17,780 nt of DNA from UMGS1958 sp045542415. GTDB taxonomy: Bacteria; Bacillota; Clostridia; UBA1381. Within the stretch, counting starts at the first letter, position 1; every line of letters begins with the position of its first letter. The position numbers and the translations under genes are program-made. The notes beneath the pieces are model-generated. The model had not been told where the DNA came from. It did no database searches and saw nothing but the letters and a program-made list of their open reading frames with translations. Positions 1 to 8,506 of this stretch are shown in pieces. Location: positions 1-17,780 of the forward strand of contig JAZQKZ010000038.1 in the NCBI GenBank assembly GCA_045542415.1, given 5' to 3'.

Positions 1-1254
1 CCGACAGTAGTACCGGTAGCAGATGCAATCGTACAGGCTGACAGAGTTGTAACAGTAACATTAGCTGACGTAGCAGAGGCAGTATTAGTAAATGCTGCAT
101 ATGATGAAAACGGCAGATTAACAAAGGTAAAGACAACACCGCTTGCATTTACAGACGGCGTTGCAGAAGTAACAGTTAACTCACTTGCAAACGGCGACAA
201 GCTCATGGTCTGGGAGTCAGTAGCGACTCAGAAGCCGCTTGCAAAGACAGTAACAGCAGAGGGTATAGTTGATTTGGGTCCGACAGCAGATCCGGCAGCA
301 GAGGCAAAGATTATCTGGAAGGCATCAGAGCAGAGCGGAAACCTTACAACATATACACAGCTTGCAGAGGGTCTTGTAACATTATTTGATACAACATACA
401 GTGATTTCACGGTATCAGATGAGGATCTGACACCGGAGACAAGAGTAGTAGGCGGAGTAGAGCTTACAGGCTACATCTCACATCCGTCAATGAACGGAAG
501 CTGGCAGGGAACATCATATAACCCTGACAAGTCAACAATCCTTGAATATACAGCACCGGAGGACGGCGTATTCACAATCTACCTTTCAAGCGTAGGTGAG
601 ACAAAGCTGGTATGCTTCGGTCAGGATGGAATGAAAAAGGATGAAGTTGAGGGTGCAGGAATCCAGGGAACAGGCGAAGACATGGTGCTTTCATATAACG
701 TAAAGTCAGGTGAGAGATACTATGTATATGTAGCAGGTTCAAAGGGACGTTTCTGTGCAGCAGCATTTGATGCAGGTGCAGAGGTTGAAGAAGTTGAGAA
801 GACACCGGAGCCGGTAGTAATTCCGGATCCGTTACCGGACTCATGGACAGTATCGGCAAGCTATAATGGAGCACCGATGGGAACAGAGTTAATGGTAGGC
901 TTAACAACAATGTTCGATAATACTTGCACAAACGGCAAGTACATTTCAGGCGACGAGAATCCGACATGGTATGAGGGTGCGCCGGCTGATGGCGGAGTAG
1001 CGTTAAAGTATGTTGCAAGTGCAAACGGAACATTAACAGTAAGCTTCATTGACCTTGGAGCAGATAAGAGTGTTGTAGCGAATGCAGAGGGCGGCGAAAA
1101 GGACAGCCCGTTAGTAACTGTAGCAAACCCGTCATCAACAGACAAGTATAGCGGAGATGTTGTACTTGAAGTTGAGGCAGGTAAGACATACTACATCTAT
1201 GGAGCAGGTACAAAAGCAAGATTTACAGCAGCATCATTCAAGGCAGCTGAATAA
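1..1254 (+). CDS. C-terminal part of a secreted multi-module protein (5'-truncated by the window)
   Basis: The frame is open from base 1, so the gene starts upstream. The first in-window ATG at 205 has no convincing ribosome binding site and is only an internal Met. Bases 1-240 encode a module (with AAYDENGRLTKV) that resembles the C-terminal module of the next gene (with AQYGADGRLSAV). Two copies of a roughly 130-150-residue module follow (about 316-768 and 844-1239). Each starts at a Trp and ends in a motif like YYIYGAGTKARFTAASF. The same module occurs three times in the downstream pectate lyase. Linkers are Pro/Glu-rich. Codons are strongly A-ending (ACA, GCA, GTA). I infer an extracellular protein, perhaps another polysaccharide-degrading enzyme with binding modules, but the catalytic part is outside the window. 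No sortase motif or anchor is seen at the C-terminus. Confidence 0.85.
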   Translation, partial: PTVVPVADAIVQADRVVTVTLADVAEAVLVNAAYDENGRLTKVKTTPLAFTDGVAEVTVNSLANGDKLMVWESVATQKPLAKTVTAEGIVDLGPTADPAAEAKIIWKASEQSGNLTTYTQLAEGLVTLFDTTYSDFTVSDEDLTPETRVVGGVELTGYISHPSMNGSWQGTSYNPDKSTILEYTAPEDGVFTIYLSSVGETKLVCFGQDGMKKDEVEGAGIQGTGEDMVLSYNVKSGERYYVYVAGSKGRFCAAAFDAGAEVEEVEKTPEPVVIPDPLPDSWTVSASYNGAPMGTELMVGLTTMFDNTCTNGKYISGDENPTWYEGAPADGGVALKYVASANGTLTVSFIDLGADKSVVANAEGGEKDSPLVTVANPSSTDKYSGDVVLEVEAGKTYYIYGAGTKARFTAASFKAAE

Positions 1255-1263
1255 TGGATTCTG

Positions 1264-1294
1264 AGGAACTCACCCTTTCGGGTGAGTTCCTTTT
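1264..1294 (+). terminator. Intrinsic terminator after the partial secreted-protein gene
   Basis: A perfect 11-bp stem, GGAACTCACCC (1265-1275) with GGGTGAGTTCC (1280-1290), encloses the tetraloop TTTC and is followed by TTTT. It starts 10 bases after the stop codon at 1252-1254. It separates this gene from the pectate lyase transcript. Confidence 0.9.
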
Positions 1295-1318
1295 CATAAA
1301 TATTAAAATAAAAAATAC

Positions 1319-1347
1319 TGTACAAAAAATAATAAATGTGATATAAT
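1319..1347 (+). promoter_or_regulatory. Sigma-A-type promoter of the pectate lyase gene
   Basis: A consensus -10 TATAAT lies at 1342-1347. It is preceded by TG at 1339-1340, which makes an extended -10. A weaker -35-like TGTACA (4 of 6 consensus bases) lies at 1319-1324, giving a 17-bp spacer. The start codon is about 30 bases beyond the expected transcription start. The element lies between the upstream terminator and the gene, which supports independent transcription. I saw no clear catabolite-repression operator. Confidence 0.7.
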
Positions 1348-1383
1348 TAGCATAAATAAAAAAATTACAAAGAGGGGAAATTT

Positions 1384-4300
1384 ATGAAGAAAAAAATAAT
1401 CTCGCTTGCATTGGCACTTTCAATGGCAAGTGCAACGATTCCGTATTTTGCAACAGCTGCGGACAGCGGTCTGGTTCCGGCATTCCCGGGTGCAGAGGGT
1501 GCGGGTAAATATGCAACCGGCGGCAGAGGCGGAAAAGTATATCATGTAACAAATCTTAATGACAGTGGTACAGGCTCGTTCCGTGATGCAGTTTCAGGCT
1601 CAAACAGAATAGTTGTATTCGACGTGGGCGGAACAATTGAGTTGGAGTCGGATGTGGTTGTTAAGGGCAATATTACAATTGCAGGACAGACAGCTCCGGG
1701 CGGTGGAGGAATAACTCTTCGCGGCGGTAAAATCGGTATGGGCGGTGATAACATTATTATCCGTTTTGTAAGCTCACGTCCGGGTGAAAACGGTGAGAGT
1801 GAGTGCGATGCGTGGGGCGGCAGTAAGGGATCAAATTCGATTATTGACCACTGCTCAATCGGATGGGCAAATGATGAACAGTTTGGACTTTATTCAAATA
1901 ATATGCATCAGACCGTACAGTATTCAATCATCGGTCCGTCAAACTGTATTTCATACCACTCAAAGGGTGCGCACGGCTTCGGTGTAATGTTTGGCAAGGG
2001 TCACAATTCATGGCATCACAATATGATTGCACATAATATTTCGCGTAACTTCCGTGGCAAGGTTGAGAAAACCAATGCAATGGACTATGTAAATAATGTA
2101 ATCTTTAACTGGGGATACCAGACCGCATACGGAACGTTCGGACAGATTAACTATGTAGGAAACTACTTCAAGGAGGGTCTTTCAACGAGAGGCGGAAACC
2201 GCTTTATCAATATTTCAAGCGGTACGGCACCTGAGAATTACAGATTCTACCTGACCGGAAACAAGATGGTGACAGAGACGGGTGCTGATTATAATACATC
2301 AATGAATACAGACAACTGGATTGGTGTAAATTACGGAAGTGCCGGACTTACACAATCAGATTATCAGGTGACACAGCCGCTTGTGGTTAAGGATGTGAAC
2401 GGAAATGATGCATCGGTTGCAGTAAATGCACAGACAGCAGACGAAGCATTTGAAACGGTACTTGCATATGCAGGTGCGGGAATTCGTGCGGATTTACGTC
2501 CGAGAATCGACCAACAGGTAATGGATGAAGCGAGAACGGGTAACGGTTATCTTACAGGCGGACGTGATTTCGATACTCTTACTTCAAGCGATACAGCTCT
2601 GAACGAGGCAATTGAAAAGTACGATATCAAGGAAATGAACTATGATGAATACTACCCGACGGCAATTACTGTAAAGGATATTACAGACTCAGATAACGAC
2701 GGTATGAGTGACGAGTGGGAGTTGGCAAGAGGACTGAATCCCAATCAAAATGATGCAACAGGAGACTATCTCGGTCAGGGCTATAATAATATTGAGTATT
2801 ACATAAATGACCTTACGGTTGATGCATTCCCGGAGGGTGTAGTTGAAATTTCACCGACAACAACAGATCTCGGTGAGGAATACACTAATGCAAAGGAAGA
2901 TGCGGAAGCTATTTCGATTTCTCCTACAACAATTACAAAGGCAGATGAGCTTGTACTTCCTACAACCGGAACAAAGCATGCGTCAAGTATCACATGGTCA
3001 AGTGCATCGTCGGCAATTGTTATAAAGAACAATAAGATTACAGCAGTAAACAGACCCTCGGAGGGGAATGTGAATGTATCTCTCGTGGCAAGTGTTACAA
3101 ACGGCGGATATACCGTTAAGAAATATTTCACTGTGACTGTGCTTTCAACAGCTGCATCGTGGACTGCTTCGGCATCTGACGTGGGTAAAGCGGCAGGAAC
3201 ACAGCTTATGAGTGGACTTACAAATGTAAGCGTACTGACAGGCTCTTCGCTTGACGGCAATGTAATAGGCGGAAAGACCTTTACATATTATGTAAGCGGT
3301 GCGGATAACGGAAGCTGGGCAGACGGTAAGGCGACGGGTACGGCGTTTAAATATGTAGCCTCGGAGGACGGATATCTTACAGGCTATATTACGAATTTAG
3401 GTGAAAACAAAACGGCGTACATAATTGAAGAGGGTGCATCAAACTACAAGACGGACTATATCGCATCAATTGCAGGTACAGACGGTGCAGACCAGGCAAT
3501 AACAGCATCCGTTGAAGCAGGTAAGACATATTATATCTTTGTGGCAGGCTCAAAAGGTAGATTCACAGGTGTATCGTTTGATACAAATGCACCTGTTCAG
3601 ATGTGGAAAGCATCTGTATCAGTGACCGCCGGAACAGCTTTAATGAAAAATCTTACACCGGCTGAGGATATGACATATACAGAAAAGCTGAATACCAATA
3701 TTGACGGTATTGACTTCACGGGCTGTATCAGCGGTACAAACAACCCGAAAGAAAACGGTGCTACAGGTGCAGCTTTACATTATACCGCCCCGGCAGACGG
3801 TACATTGACTGTATATTATAAGATTGGTTCGGGTAAAACGTTTAAAATTAATGATACGGCAGGCAATGTTGTTGATTCCTATACTAACGAGGACGAGGCA
3901 TCGGAATATACTTCAACCACTGTTTCTCTGACGGGTGGTACAACCTATTATATTTATGTAGCAGGCTCAAAGGCGGAGTTCTACGGTGTAAGCTATCAGC
4001 AGACGGGTGAAGCAGTTGCCCCGTCAACACCTGATCCTAATGCAACAACAGCTCCGACAACAGTTCCGACAGCAACACCTAAGCCGACAATGGCACCGCA
4101 GTGGTGGAAAGCGTCAAAGACTGTTACAACAGGTGAAACCCTGATGACGGGTCTTGTTTCAGCGGGAGATCTTACATATACAGAAAAAGCATCAACAGCT
4201 GACGGGGTAGAGTTTGCGGGATATGTAAACGGAACGGTCAACGGAAAGTATGCCGACGGTGTGTTCAGCGGAAATGGTGTAATTTTCACAGCTCCTGCAT

Positions 4301-4803
4301 ATGGCGAGCTTACGGCGTATATGGAGGTCGGAGCAGGAAAGACGATAAAGATTACCGATTCAGAGGACAATGCAATAGCAGAATGGACAAATGACGGAGA
4401 AAAAGTGCAGACTTCAATCAGTGCAACGGTTGAATCGGGAAAGACATATTATGCATATGTAGCAGGCTCAAAGGCAAGGATTTACGGTGTTCTTTTTGAG
4501 GAGAAGGAAGCACCGGCAACGCCTGTACCGACTACAGCACCGACGGAGGAGCCGGAGCAGGGGCTTGAACTTGTGCTTGACGGCAATAATGCGGTTTGCA
4601 GCGGTACAATAGAGGAGCCGGACGGTAAGGAAGTGTATATTGCGCAGTACGGTGCTGACGGCAGGCTCAGTGCCGTTACAAAGACCGCAGCGAAGGAGAG
4701 CTTTAGTGCAACGGTTGCTTTGTCGGAAAATGTAGCGACAATCAAAGCAATGCTTTGGAACGGTAATGAACCCCAAGAAGAAAGTATTGTATTTGTCAAG
4801 TGA
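1384..4803 (+). CDS. Secreted multi-modular pectate lyase (PL1-like)
   Basis: Predicted to cleave polygalacturonate by beta-elimination outside the cell. Residues 1-25 form a signal peptide (MKKK, hydrophobic core, ATA before the likely cut). A beta-helix pectate-lyase domain follows from about residue 33 (FPGAEGAGKYATGG) to about 420, with the conserved-looking blocks IIDHCSIGWANDE (153-165), WHHNMIAHNISRNFRG (210-225) and NVIFNWG (238-244). DSDNDGMSDEWE at 435-446 resembles a calcium-binding Asp repeat. Residues about 509-590 look like a bacterial Ig-like domain. Three copies of an unassigned module follow (593-732, 741-871, 908-1038), with Pro/Thr linkers after the second and third, and then a C-terminal module (about 1061-1139). 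The GAGGGG-like ribosome site at 1372-1377 fixes the start at 1384. Family assignment is from motif recognition. The exact PL1 subfamily is not resolved, and PL9-type activity is less likely. Confidence 0.88.
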   Translation: MKKKIISLALALSMASATIPYFATAADSGLVPAFPGAEGAGKYATGGRGGKVYHVTNLNDSGTGSFRDAVSGSNRIVVFDVGGTIELESDVVVKGNITIAGQTAPGGGGITLRGGKIGMGGDNIIIRFVSSRPGENGESECDAWGGSKGSNSIIDHCSIGWANDEQFGLYSNNMHQTVQYSIIGPSNCISYHSKGAHGFGVMFGKGHNSWHHNMIAHNISRNFRGKVEKTNAMDYVNNVIFNWGYQTAYGTFGQINYVGNYFKEGLSTRGGNRFINISSGTAPENYRFYLTGNKMVTETGADYNTSMNTDNWIGVNYGSAGLTQSDYQVTQPLVVKDVNGNDASVAVNAQTADEAFETVLAYAGAGIRADLRPRIDQQVMDEARTGNGYLTGGRDFDTLTSSDTALNEAIEKYDIKEMNYDEYYPTAITVKDITDSDNDGMSDEWELARGLNPNQNDATGDYLGQGYNNIEYYINDLTVDAFPEGVVEISPTTTDLGEEYTNAKEDAEAISISPTTITKADELVLPTTGTKHASSITWSSASSAIVIKNNKITAVNRPSEGNVNVSLVASVTNGGYTVKKYFTVTVLSTAASWTASASDVGKAAGTQLMSGLTNVSVLTGSSLDGNVIGGKTFTYYVSGADNGSWADGKATGTAFKYVASEDGYLTGYITNLGENKTAYIIEEGASNYKTDYIASIAGTDGADQAITASVEAGKTYYIFVAGSKGRFTGVSFDTNAPVQMWKASVSVTAGTALMKNLTPAEDMTYTEKLNTNIDGIDFTGCISGTNNPKENGATGAALHYTAPADGTLTVYYKIGSGKTFKINDTAGNVVDSYTNEDEASEYTSTTVSLTGGTTYYIYVAGSKAEFYGVSYQQTGEAVAPSTPDPNATTAPTTVPTATPKPTMAPQWWKASKTVTTGETLMTGLVSAGDLTYTEKASTADGVEFAGYVNGTVNGKYADGVFSGNGVIFTAPAYGELTAYMEVGAGKTIKITDSEDNAIAEWTNDGEKVQTSISATVESGKTYYAYVAGSKARIYGVLFEEKEAPATPVPTTAPTEEPEQGLELVLDGNNAVCSGTIEEPDGKEVYIAQYGADGRLSAVTKTAAKESFSATVALSENVATIKAMLWNGNEPQEESIVFVK

Positions 4804-4809
4804 TATTTG

Positions 4810-4843
4810 AAGAACCGGATTTTTGAAATCCGGTTCTTTTTTT
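4810..4843 (+). terminator. Intrinsic terminator after the pectate lyase gene
   Basis: The stem AAGAACCGGAT (4810-4820) pairs with ATCCGGTTCTT (4828-4838), and the loop can close further by two T-A pairs. A run of seven T (4837-4843) follows. It begins 7 bases after the stop codon. Confidence 0.92.
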
Positions 4844-4853
4844 CGATTATAAC

Positions 4854-4882
4854 TTGATTTTTTTACTTGAATATGATATGAT
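4854..4882 (+). promoter_or_regulatory. Promoter of the UDP-FucNAc biosynthesis operon
   Basis: The -35-like TTGATT (4854-4859) is spaced 17 bp from TATGAT (4877-4882). TG at 4874-4875 makes an extended -10. The promoter sits directly after the pectate lyase terminator. The operon start codon at 4933 is preceded by AAGAGGG (4918-4924). An overlapping TATTAT at 4882-4887, also with an upstream TG, is an alternative -10. Confidence 0.6.
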
Positions 4883-4932
4883 ATTATATAAGTAAGTTTT
4901 TTGATACTAAAGTTGAAAAGAGGGTTTTTCAA

Positions 4933-5970
4933 ATGGATAACGTTTTTACAGGCAAAACCTTGTTGATTACAGGCGGTACCGGTTCGTTCGGTCATACAGT
5001 TCTGAAGCATTTCCTTACTACTGATATCGGTGAAATCAGAATATTTTCGCGTGATGAAAAGAAGCAGGATGATATGCGTCATGATTTGCAGGCACGTTTT
5101 CCGGAGCATGCCGGAAAGGTTAAGTTTTATATTGGCGATGTCCGTGATCTTCAGTCGGTGAGAGATGCAATGCCGGGAGTTGATTACATATTCCATGCCG
5201 CTGCATTAAAGCAGGTTCCGTCATGCGAGTTCTTTCCTATGGAGGCTGTGCGCACTAATATTATAGGTACGGACAATCTTTTGCATGCGGCAATTGATGC
5301 AGGAGTAAAGAGAGTTGTCTGTCTTTCGACTGATAAGGCTGCTTATCCTATCAACGCAATGGGAATATCAAAGGCTATGATGGAGCATGTAATATATGCA
5401 AATGCCCGTGTAGCGGCTGAAAGAGGCGGTACGGTTATATGCTGTACACGTTACGGAAACGTAATGTGCAGCCGAGGTTCGGTAATTCCGTTATTCATTG
5501 ATCAGATCAAGGCAGGTAAGCCGATAACAATCACAGACCCGAATATGACACGCTTCCTTATGAATCTTGATGAAGCGGTTGAGTTGGTTAAGTTTGCGTT
5601 TGAGCATGCAAATCCGGGAGATTTGTTTATCCAGAAAGCGGATGCCAGCACAATAGGTGACCTTGCAAAGGCGGTACAGAAGCTTTTCGGAGATACAGGC
5701 ACAAATATAATCGGTACACGTCACGGAGAAAAGCTTTATGAAACGCTGATGACCCGTGAGGAGCTTTTAAGAAGTGAGGATATGGGCGGATACTACCGTG
5801 TTGCGGCAGACAGCCGTGACCTCAATTATGACAAGTTTGTAGCTAAGGGTGAGGTTCATACCGAGGCGGACGAATCATATACAAGTCATAATACAAAGCG
5901 TCTCAATGTTGAGGAAACAATTCAGAAGATACTCACAACCGATTATGTGCAGGAAGCACTGAAAAATTAA
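4933..5970 (+). CDS. capE: UDP-GlcNAc 4,6-dehydratase/5-epimerase (CapE/FnlA/WbjB type)
   Basis: First enzyme of UDP-N-acetyl-L-fucosamine synthesis. It is an extended short-chain dehydrogenase that removes water from UDP-GlcNAc and inverts C5, acting in the cytosol with bound NADP. The nucleotide-binding motif TGGTGSFG is at residues 13-20. The active-site region STDKAAYPINAMGISKAM (132-149) has the Asp134-Lys135 pair and a Met143 in place of the usual Tyr, with Lys147; this Met-xxx-Lys arrangement is typical of the inverting CapE-like group. The full length of 345 residues matches the family. AAGAGGG (4918-4924) lies 8 bases before the ATG. The next gene starts 13 bases downstream. Companion capF and capG genes make the CapE-type assignment more likely than a PseB-type dehydratase for pseudaminic acid. 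Confidence 0.9.
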   Translation: MDNVFTGKTLLITGGTGSFGHTVLKHFLTTDIGEIRIFSRDEKKQDDMRHDLQARFPEHAGKVKFYIGDVRDLQSVRDAMPGVDYIFHAAALKQVPSCEFFPMEAVRTNIIGTDNLLHAAIDAGVKRVVCLSTDKAAYPINAMGISKAMMEHVIYANARVAAERGGTVICCTRYGNVMCSRGSVIPLFIDQIKAGKPITITDPNMTRFLMNLDEAVELVKFAFEHANPGDLFIQKADASTIGDLAKAVQKLFGDTGTNIIGTRHGEKLYETLMTREELLRSEDMGGYYRVAADSRDLNYDKFVAKGEVHTEADESYTSHNTKRLNVEETIQKILTTDYVQEALKN

Positions 5971-5983
5971 AAGGAAAGTTACA

Positions 5984-7177
5984 ATGAATATATTAATTAC
6001 AGGTGCAAAAGGCTTTGTCGGAAGAAATCTTGTTGAGGCTCTTAAAGCAATAAGAGCTGGAAAAGACAGAGTGCATAAAATCTGTGATGATCCATCGCAG
6101 ATTAAGATATATGAATATGATATCGACTCAACGGAGGCAGAGCTTGACGAATACTGCAAAGATGCGGATTTTGTATTCAATATGGCAGGTGTAAACCGTC
6201 CGAAGAATCCGGAAGAATTTATGCAGGGGAATTTCGGGTTTGCATCAAAGCTTCTTGATACTTTGAAGAAGTATGAGAATAAAGCTCCTGTAATGCTCTC
6301 AAGCAGCATACAGGCGTCTCTTGAGGGACGGTTTGCAAATTCGGATTACGGAAAATCAAAGCTTGCCGGCGAAAATCTGTTTAAAGAGTATTCAGAGAAA
6401 ACAGGTGCAAGAGTCCTTATATACCGTTTTCCGAATCTGTTCGGAAAATGGTGTCGCCCGAATTATAACAGTGCGGTGGCGACATTCTGCAATAATATAG
6501 CAAAAGATCTTGAAATTACTGTAAATGATGCAAGTGTAGAGCTTGAGCTGTTATATATTGATGATCTTGTTGAAGAGATGCTTAATGCCTTAACAGGTAA
6601 TGAGAAAAGAAAAGAGGACGGTTATTGCTATGTTGAACCGACTCATCGGGTAACGCTTGGTGAGATTGTAGATTTGCTTTATCAGTTCAAGAAGAGCAGA
6701 GAGACAAAGGAAATTCCGGACATGACGGAAAATTCATTCTCAAAGAAGTTGTATTCAACATATCTCTCATATCTTGCACCGGATGATTTTTCATATAAGT
6801 TGAAAATGAACTGTGATAACAGAGGCAGCTTCACCGAGATTCTTCGCAGTGCAAATGCAGGACAGTTCAGTGTCAATATATCAAAGCCGGGAATAACAAA
6901 GGGACAGCACTGGCACCATACCAAGAATGAAAAGTTTGTTGTTGTAAAGGGACACGGACTTATTCAGCTTCGTAAAATAGGCACAGATGAGAACGGTGAG
7001 CCGTATCCGGTGGTTGAATATGATGTGAACGGTGATGAAATAACGGTTGTTGATATGATACCGGGATATACGCATAATATAATAAATCTTTCCGATACAG
7101 AGGATCTGGTGACATTCATGTGGTGTAATGAATGTTTTGATCCGGACAGACCGGATACATTCTTTGAAGAGGTATAA
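5984..7177 (+). CDS. capF: Bifunctional CapF/FnlB-type UDP-sugar epimerase/reductase with C-terminal cupin
   Basis: Second enzyme of UDP-L-FucNAc synthesis. In the CapF family the C-terminal cupin domain epimerises C3 and the N-terminal short-chain dehydrogenase domain reduces C4 with NADPH, giving UDP-N-acetyl-6-deoxy-L-talosamine. The N-terminal GAKGFVG motif (residues 7-13) and YGKSK (Tyr122, Lys126) are the cofactor and catalytic signatures. The cupin begins near residue 278. His309, His311, Glu316 and His364 lie where the zinc ligands are expected (assignment inferred, not aligned). The total length of 397 residues is slightly longer than the roughly 370 known for this family. The gene follows capE by 13 bases, with AAGGAAAG (5971-5978) as ribosome site. 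Confidence 0.9.
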   Translation: MNILITGAKGFVGRNLVEALKAIRAGKDRVHKICDDPSQIKIYEYDIDSTEAELDEYCKDADFVFNMAGVNRPKNPEEFMQGNFGFASKLLDTLKKYENKAPVMLSSSIQASLEGRFANSDYGKSKLAGENLFKEYSEKTGARVLIYRFPNLFGKWCRPNYNSAVATFCNNIAKDLEITVNDASVELELLYIDDLVEEMLNALTGNEKRKEDGYCYVEPTHRVTLGEIVDLLYQFKKSRETKEIPDMTENSFSKKLYSTYLSYLAPDDFSYKLKMNCDNRGSFTEILRSANAGQFSVNISKPGITKGQHWHHTKNEKFVVVKGHGLIQLRKIGTDENGEPYPVVEYDVNGDEITVVDMIPGYTHNIINLSDTEDLVTFMWCNECFDPDRPDTFFEEV

Positions 7178-7179
7178 AA

Positions 7180-8325
7180 ATGGCAAAGTTAAAGTTAATG
7201 ACAATAATAGGTACACGACCGGAAATAATCCGTCTGAGTGCGTGTATCAAGGCATGTGATAAATATTTTGATCAGATTCTTGTACATACGGGTCAGAATT
7301 ATGATTACGAGCTTAATCAGGTGTTTTTTGATGACTTGGGATTGAGAGCACCTGACTATTATCTTGACAGCGTAGGCTCAGACCTCGGCGAAACTATGGG
7401 AAATATAATTGCCAAGTCGTATCAGCTCATGGTTAAGGAAAAGCCGGATGCTGTGTTTGTTCTGGGTGATACCAATTCATGCCTCTCGGTTATAGGTGCA
7501 AAGAGACTTCATATTCCTATATTCCATATGGAGGCAGGAAACCGTTGCTTTGACGAGTGTCTTCCGGAGGAGACAAACAGAAGAATTGTTGATATTATTT
7601 CTGATGTCAACATGTGCTACAGCGAGCATGCAAGACGTTATCTCAATGCATCAAGTGTAGCAAAGGAGCGTACATACGTTGTCGGCTCGCCGATGGCAGA
7701 GGTGCTTCATAATAATTTGGAGCAGATAAAAGCAAGTAATGTGCTTGACAGACTTGGACTTGAAAAGGGAAGATATATTCTTCTTTCGGCACACCGTGAG
7801 GAAAATATTGATACAGAAAAGAATTTCTTTAATCTTATGAATGCAGTCAATGCAATGGCACAGCAGTATGATATGCCGATATTGTACTCATGCCATCCGA
7901 GAAGCAAGAAGTTCATTGAACAGCGAGGCTTTAAGTTTGATGAGCGTGTTATTCAGCATCAGCCGCTTGGCTTCCATGACTATAACAATTTACAGATGAA
8001 CGCATTTGCGGTAGTAAGTGACAGCGGAACTTTGCCGGAGGAAAGCAGCTTTTTCCTTTCGATAGGCAACCCTATTCCGGCGGTATGCATAAGAACAAGT
8101 ACAGAGCGTCCGGAGGCGTTGGATAAGGGTAACTTTATTCTTGCAGGTATTACAACCGAGCAGGTGCTTCAGGCAGTTGATGTGGCGGTTGAGATGAATA
8201 AGAACGGTGATTTAGGTATTCCGGTACCGAATTATACGGACGAAAATGTGTCAAGCAAGGTTGTCAAGCTTATTCAGAGTTATACCGGAGTTGTCAATAA
8301 GATGGTATGGAGAAAAGATGTTTAA
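7180..8325 (+). CDS. capG: UDP-N-acetyl-6-deoxy-talosamine 2-epimerase (CapG/FnlC/WbjD type)
   Basis: Third enzyme of the pathway, a UDP-GlcNAc 2-epimerase-fold protein that converts the talo intermediate to UDP-L-FucNAc. Family motifs are GTRPEIIRLS (residues 11-20), HTGQNYDYE (36-44), GDTNS with Asp97, MEAGNRCFDECLPEE with Glu118 and Glu130/131, SAHREEN with His205, and SDSGTLPEES (280-289). The length of 381 residues is normal. It starts 2 bases after the capF stop, with the Shine-Dalgarno GAAGAGG (7166-7172) inside the end of capF. By sequence alone it could be a plain WecB/MnaA epimerase. The position after capE and capF is the main reason to assign the CapG role. No glycosyltransferase or transporter follows in the window. 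Confidence 0.88.
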   Translation: MAKLKLMTIIGTRPEIIRLSACIKACDKYFDQILVHTGQNYDYELNQVFFDDLGLRAPDYYLDSVGSDLGETMGNIIAKSYQLMVKEKPDAVFVLGDTNSCLSVIGAKRLHIPIFHMEAGNRCFDECLPEETNRRIVDIISDVNMCYSEHARRYLNASSVAKERTYVVGSPMAEVLHNNLEQIKASNVLDRLGLEKGRYILLSAHREENIDTEKNFFNLMNAVNAMAQQYDMPILYSCHPRSKKFIEQRGFKFDERVIQHQPLGFHDYNNLQMNAFAVVSDSGTLPEESSFFLSIGNPIPAVCIRTSTERPEALDKGNFILAGITTEQVLQAVDVAVEMNKNGDLGIPVPNYTDENVSSKVVKLIQSYTGVVNKMVWRKDV

Positions 8326-8398
8326 GCATTAAAAGCCGTATGAGGAAATATTAATATAGTATAGGGTTTTGAAGTGCAAATAAACGGAAATAATAAAT

Positions 8399-8419
8399 AC
8401 AGGGGCGATTTGCCCCTGT
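8399..8419 (+). terminator. Stem-loop downstream of capG, possible weak terminator
   Basis: ACAGGGGC (8399-8406) pairs perfectly with GCCCCTGT (8412-8419) around the loop GATTT. No T-run follows, so termination efficiency is uncertain. It lies 74 bases after capG and only 8 bases before the tRNA, so it could end the cap transcript or influence tRNA processing. Confidence 0.45.
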
Positions 8420-8426
8420 CATATAT

Positions 8427-8500
8427 GTAGGCGTAGCTCAGCCGGATAGAGCGCAGGACTCCGACTCCTGAGGCCGTGGGTTCGAATCCCGCCGTCTATA
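8427..8500 (+). tRNA. tRNA-Arg, anticodon CCG
   Basis: A full cloverleaf can be drawn. Acceptor strands are GTAGGCG (8427-8433) and CGTCTAT (8493-8499). The D stem is GCTC/GAGC. The anticodon stem is CAGGA/TCCTG with loop CTCCGAC, anticodon CCG at 8461-8463. The variable loop is AGGCC, and the T arm is GTGGG-TTCGAAT-CCCGC. The discriminator is A8500 and CCA is not encoded. A20 (8446) and C35 agree with known arginine identity elements. The first acceptor pair is G-U and the fifth is also G-U, slightly unusual. It would read CGG codons. Confidence 0.93.
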
Positions 8501-8506
8501 TTTGAG

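Noticed and set aside
572..1033. Minus-strand frame of 153 residues opposite the partial secreted-protein gene
   Set aside because: His/Leu/Pro/Ser-rich shadow of the repeated modules; no ribosome site.
1784..1987. Plus-strand frame of 67 residues inside the pectate lyase gene
   Set aside because: Out-of-frame shadow of the catalytic domain with no family signal or ribosome site. The same applies to other short frames inside cap and cas genes.
4468..5196. Minus-strand frame of 242 residues across the pectate lyase/capE boundary
   Set aside because: It runs antisense through the ends of two well-supported genes, a terminator and a promoter. Its composition (Cys/Arg/Ile-rich, no domain) is that of a shadow frame.
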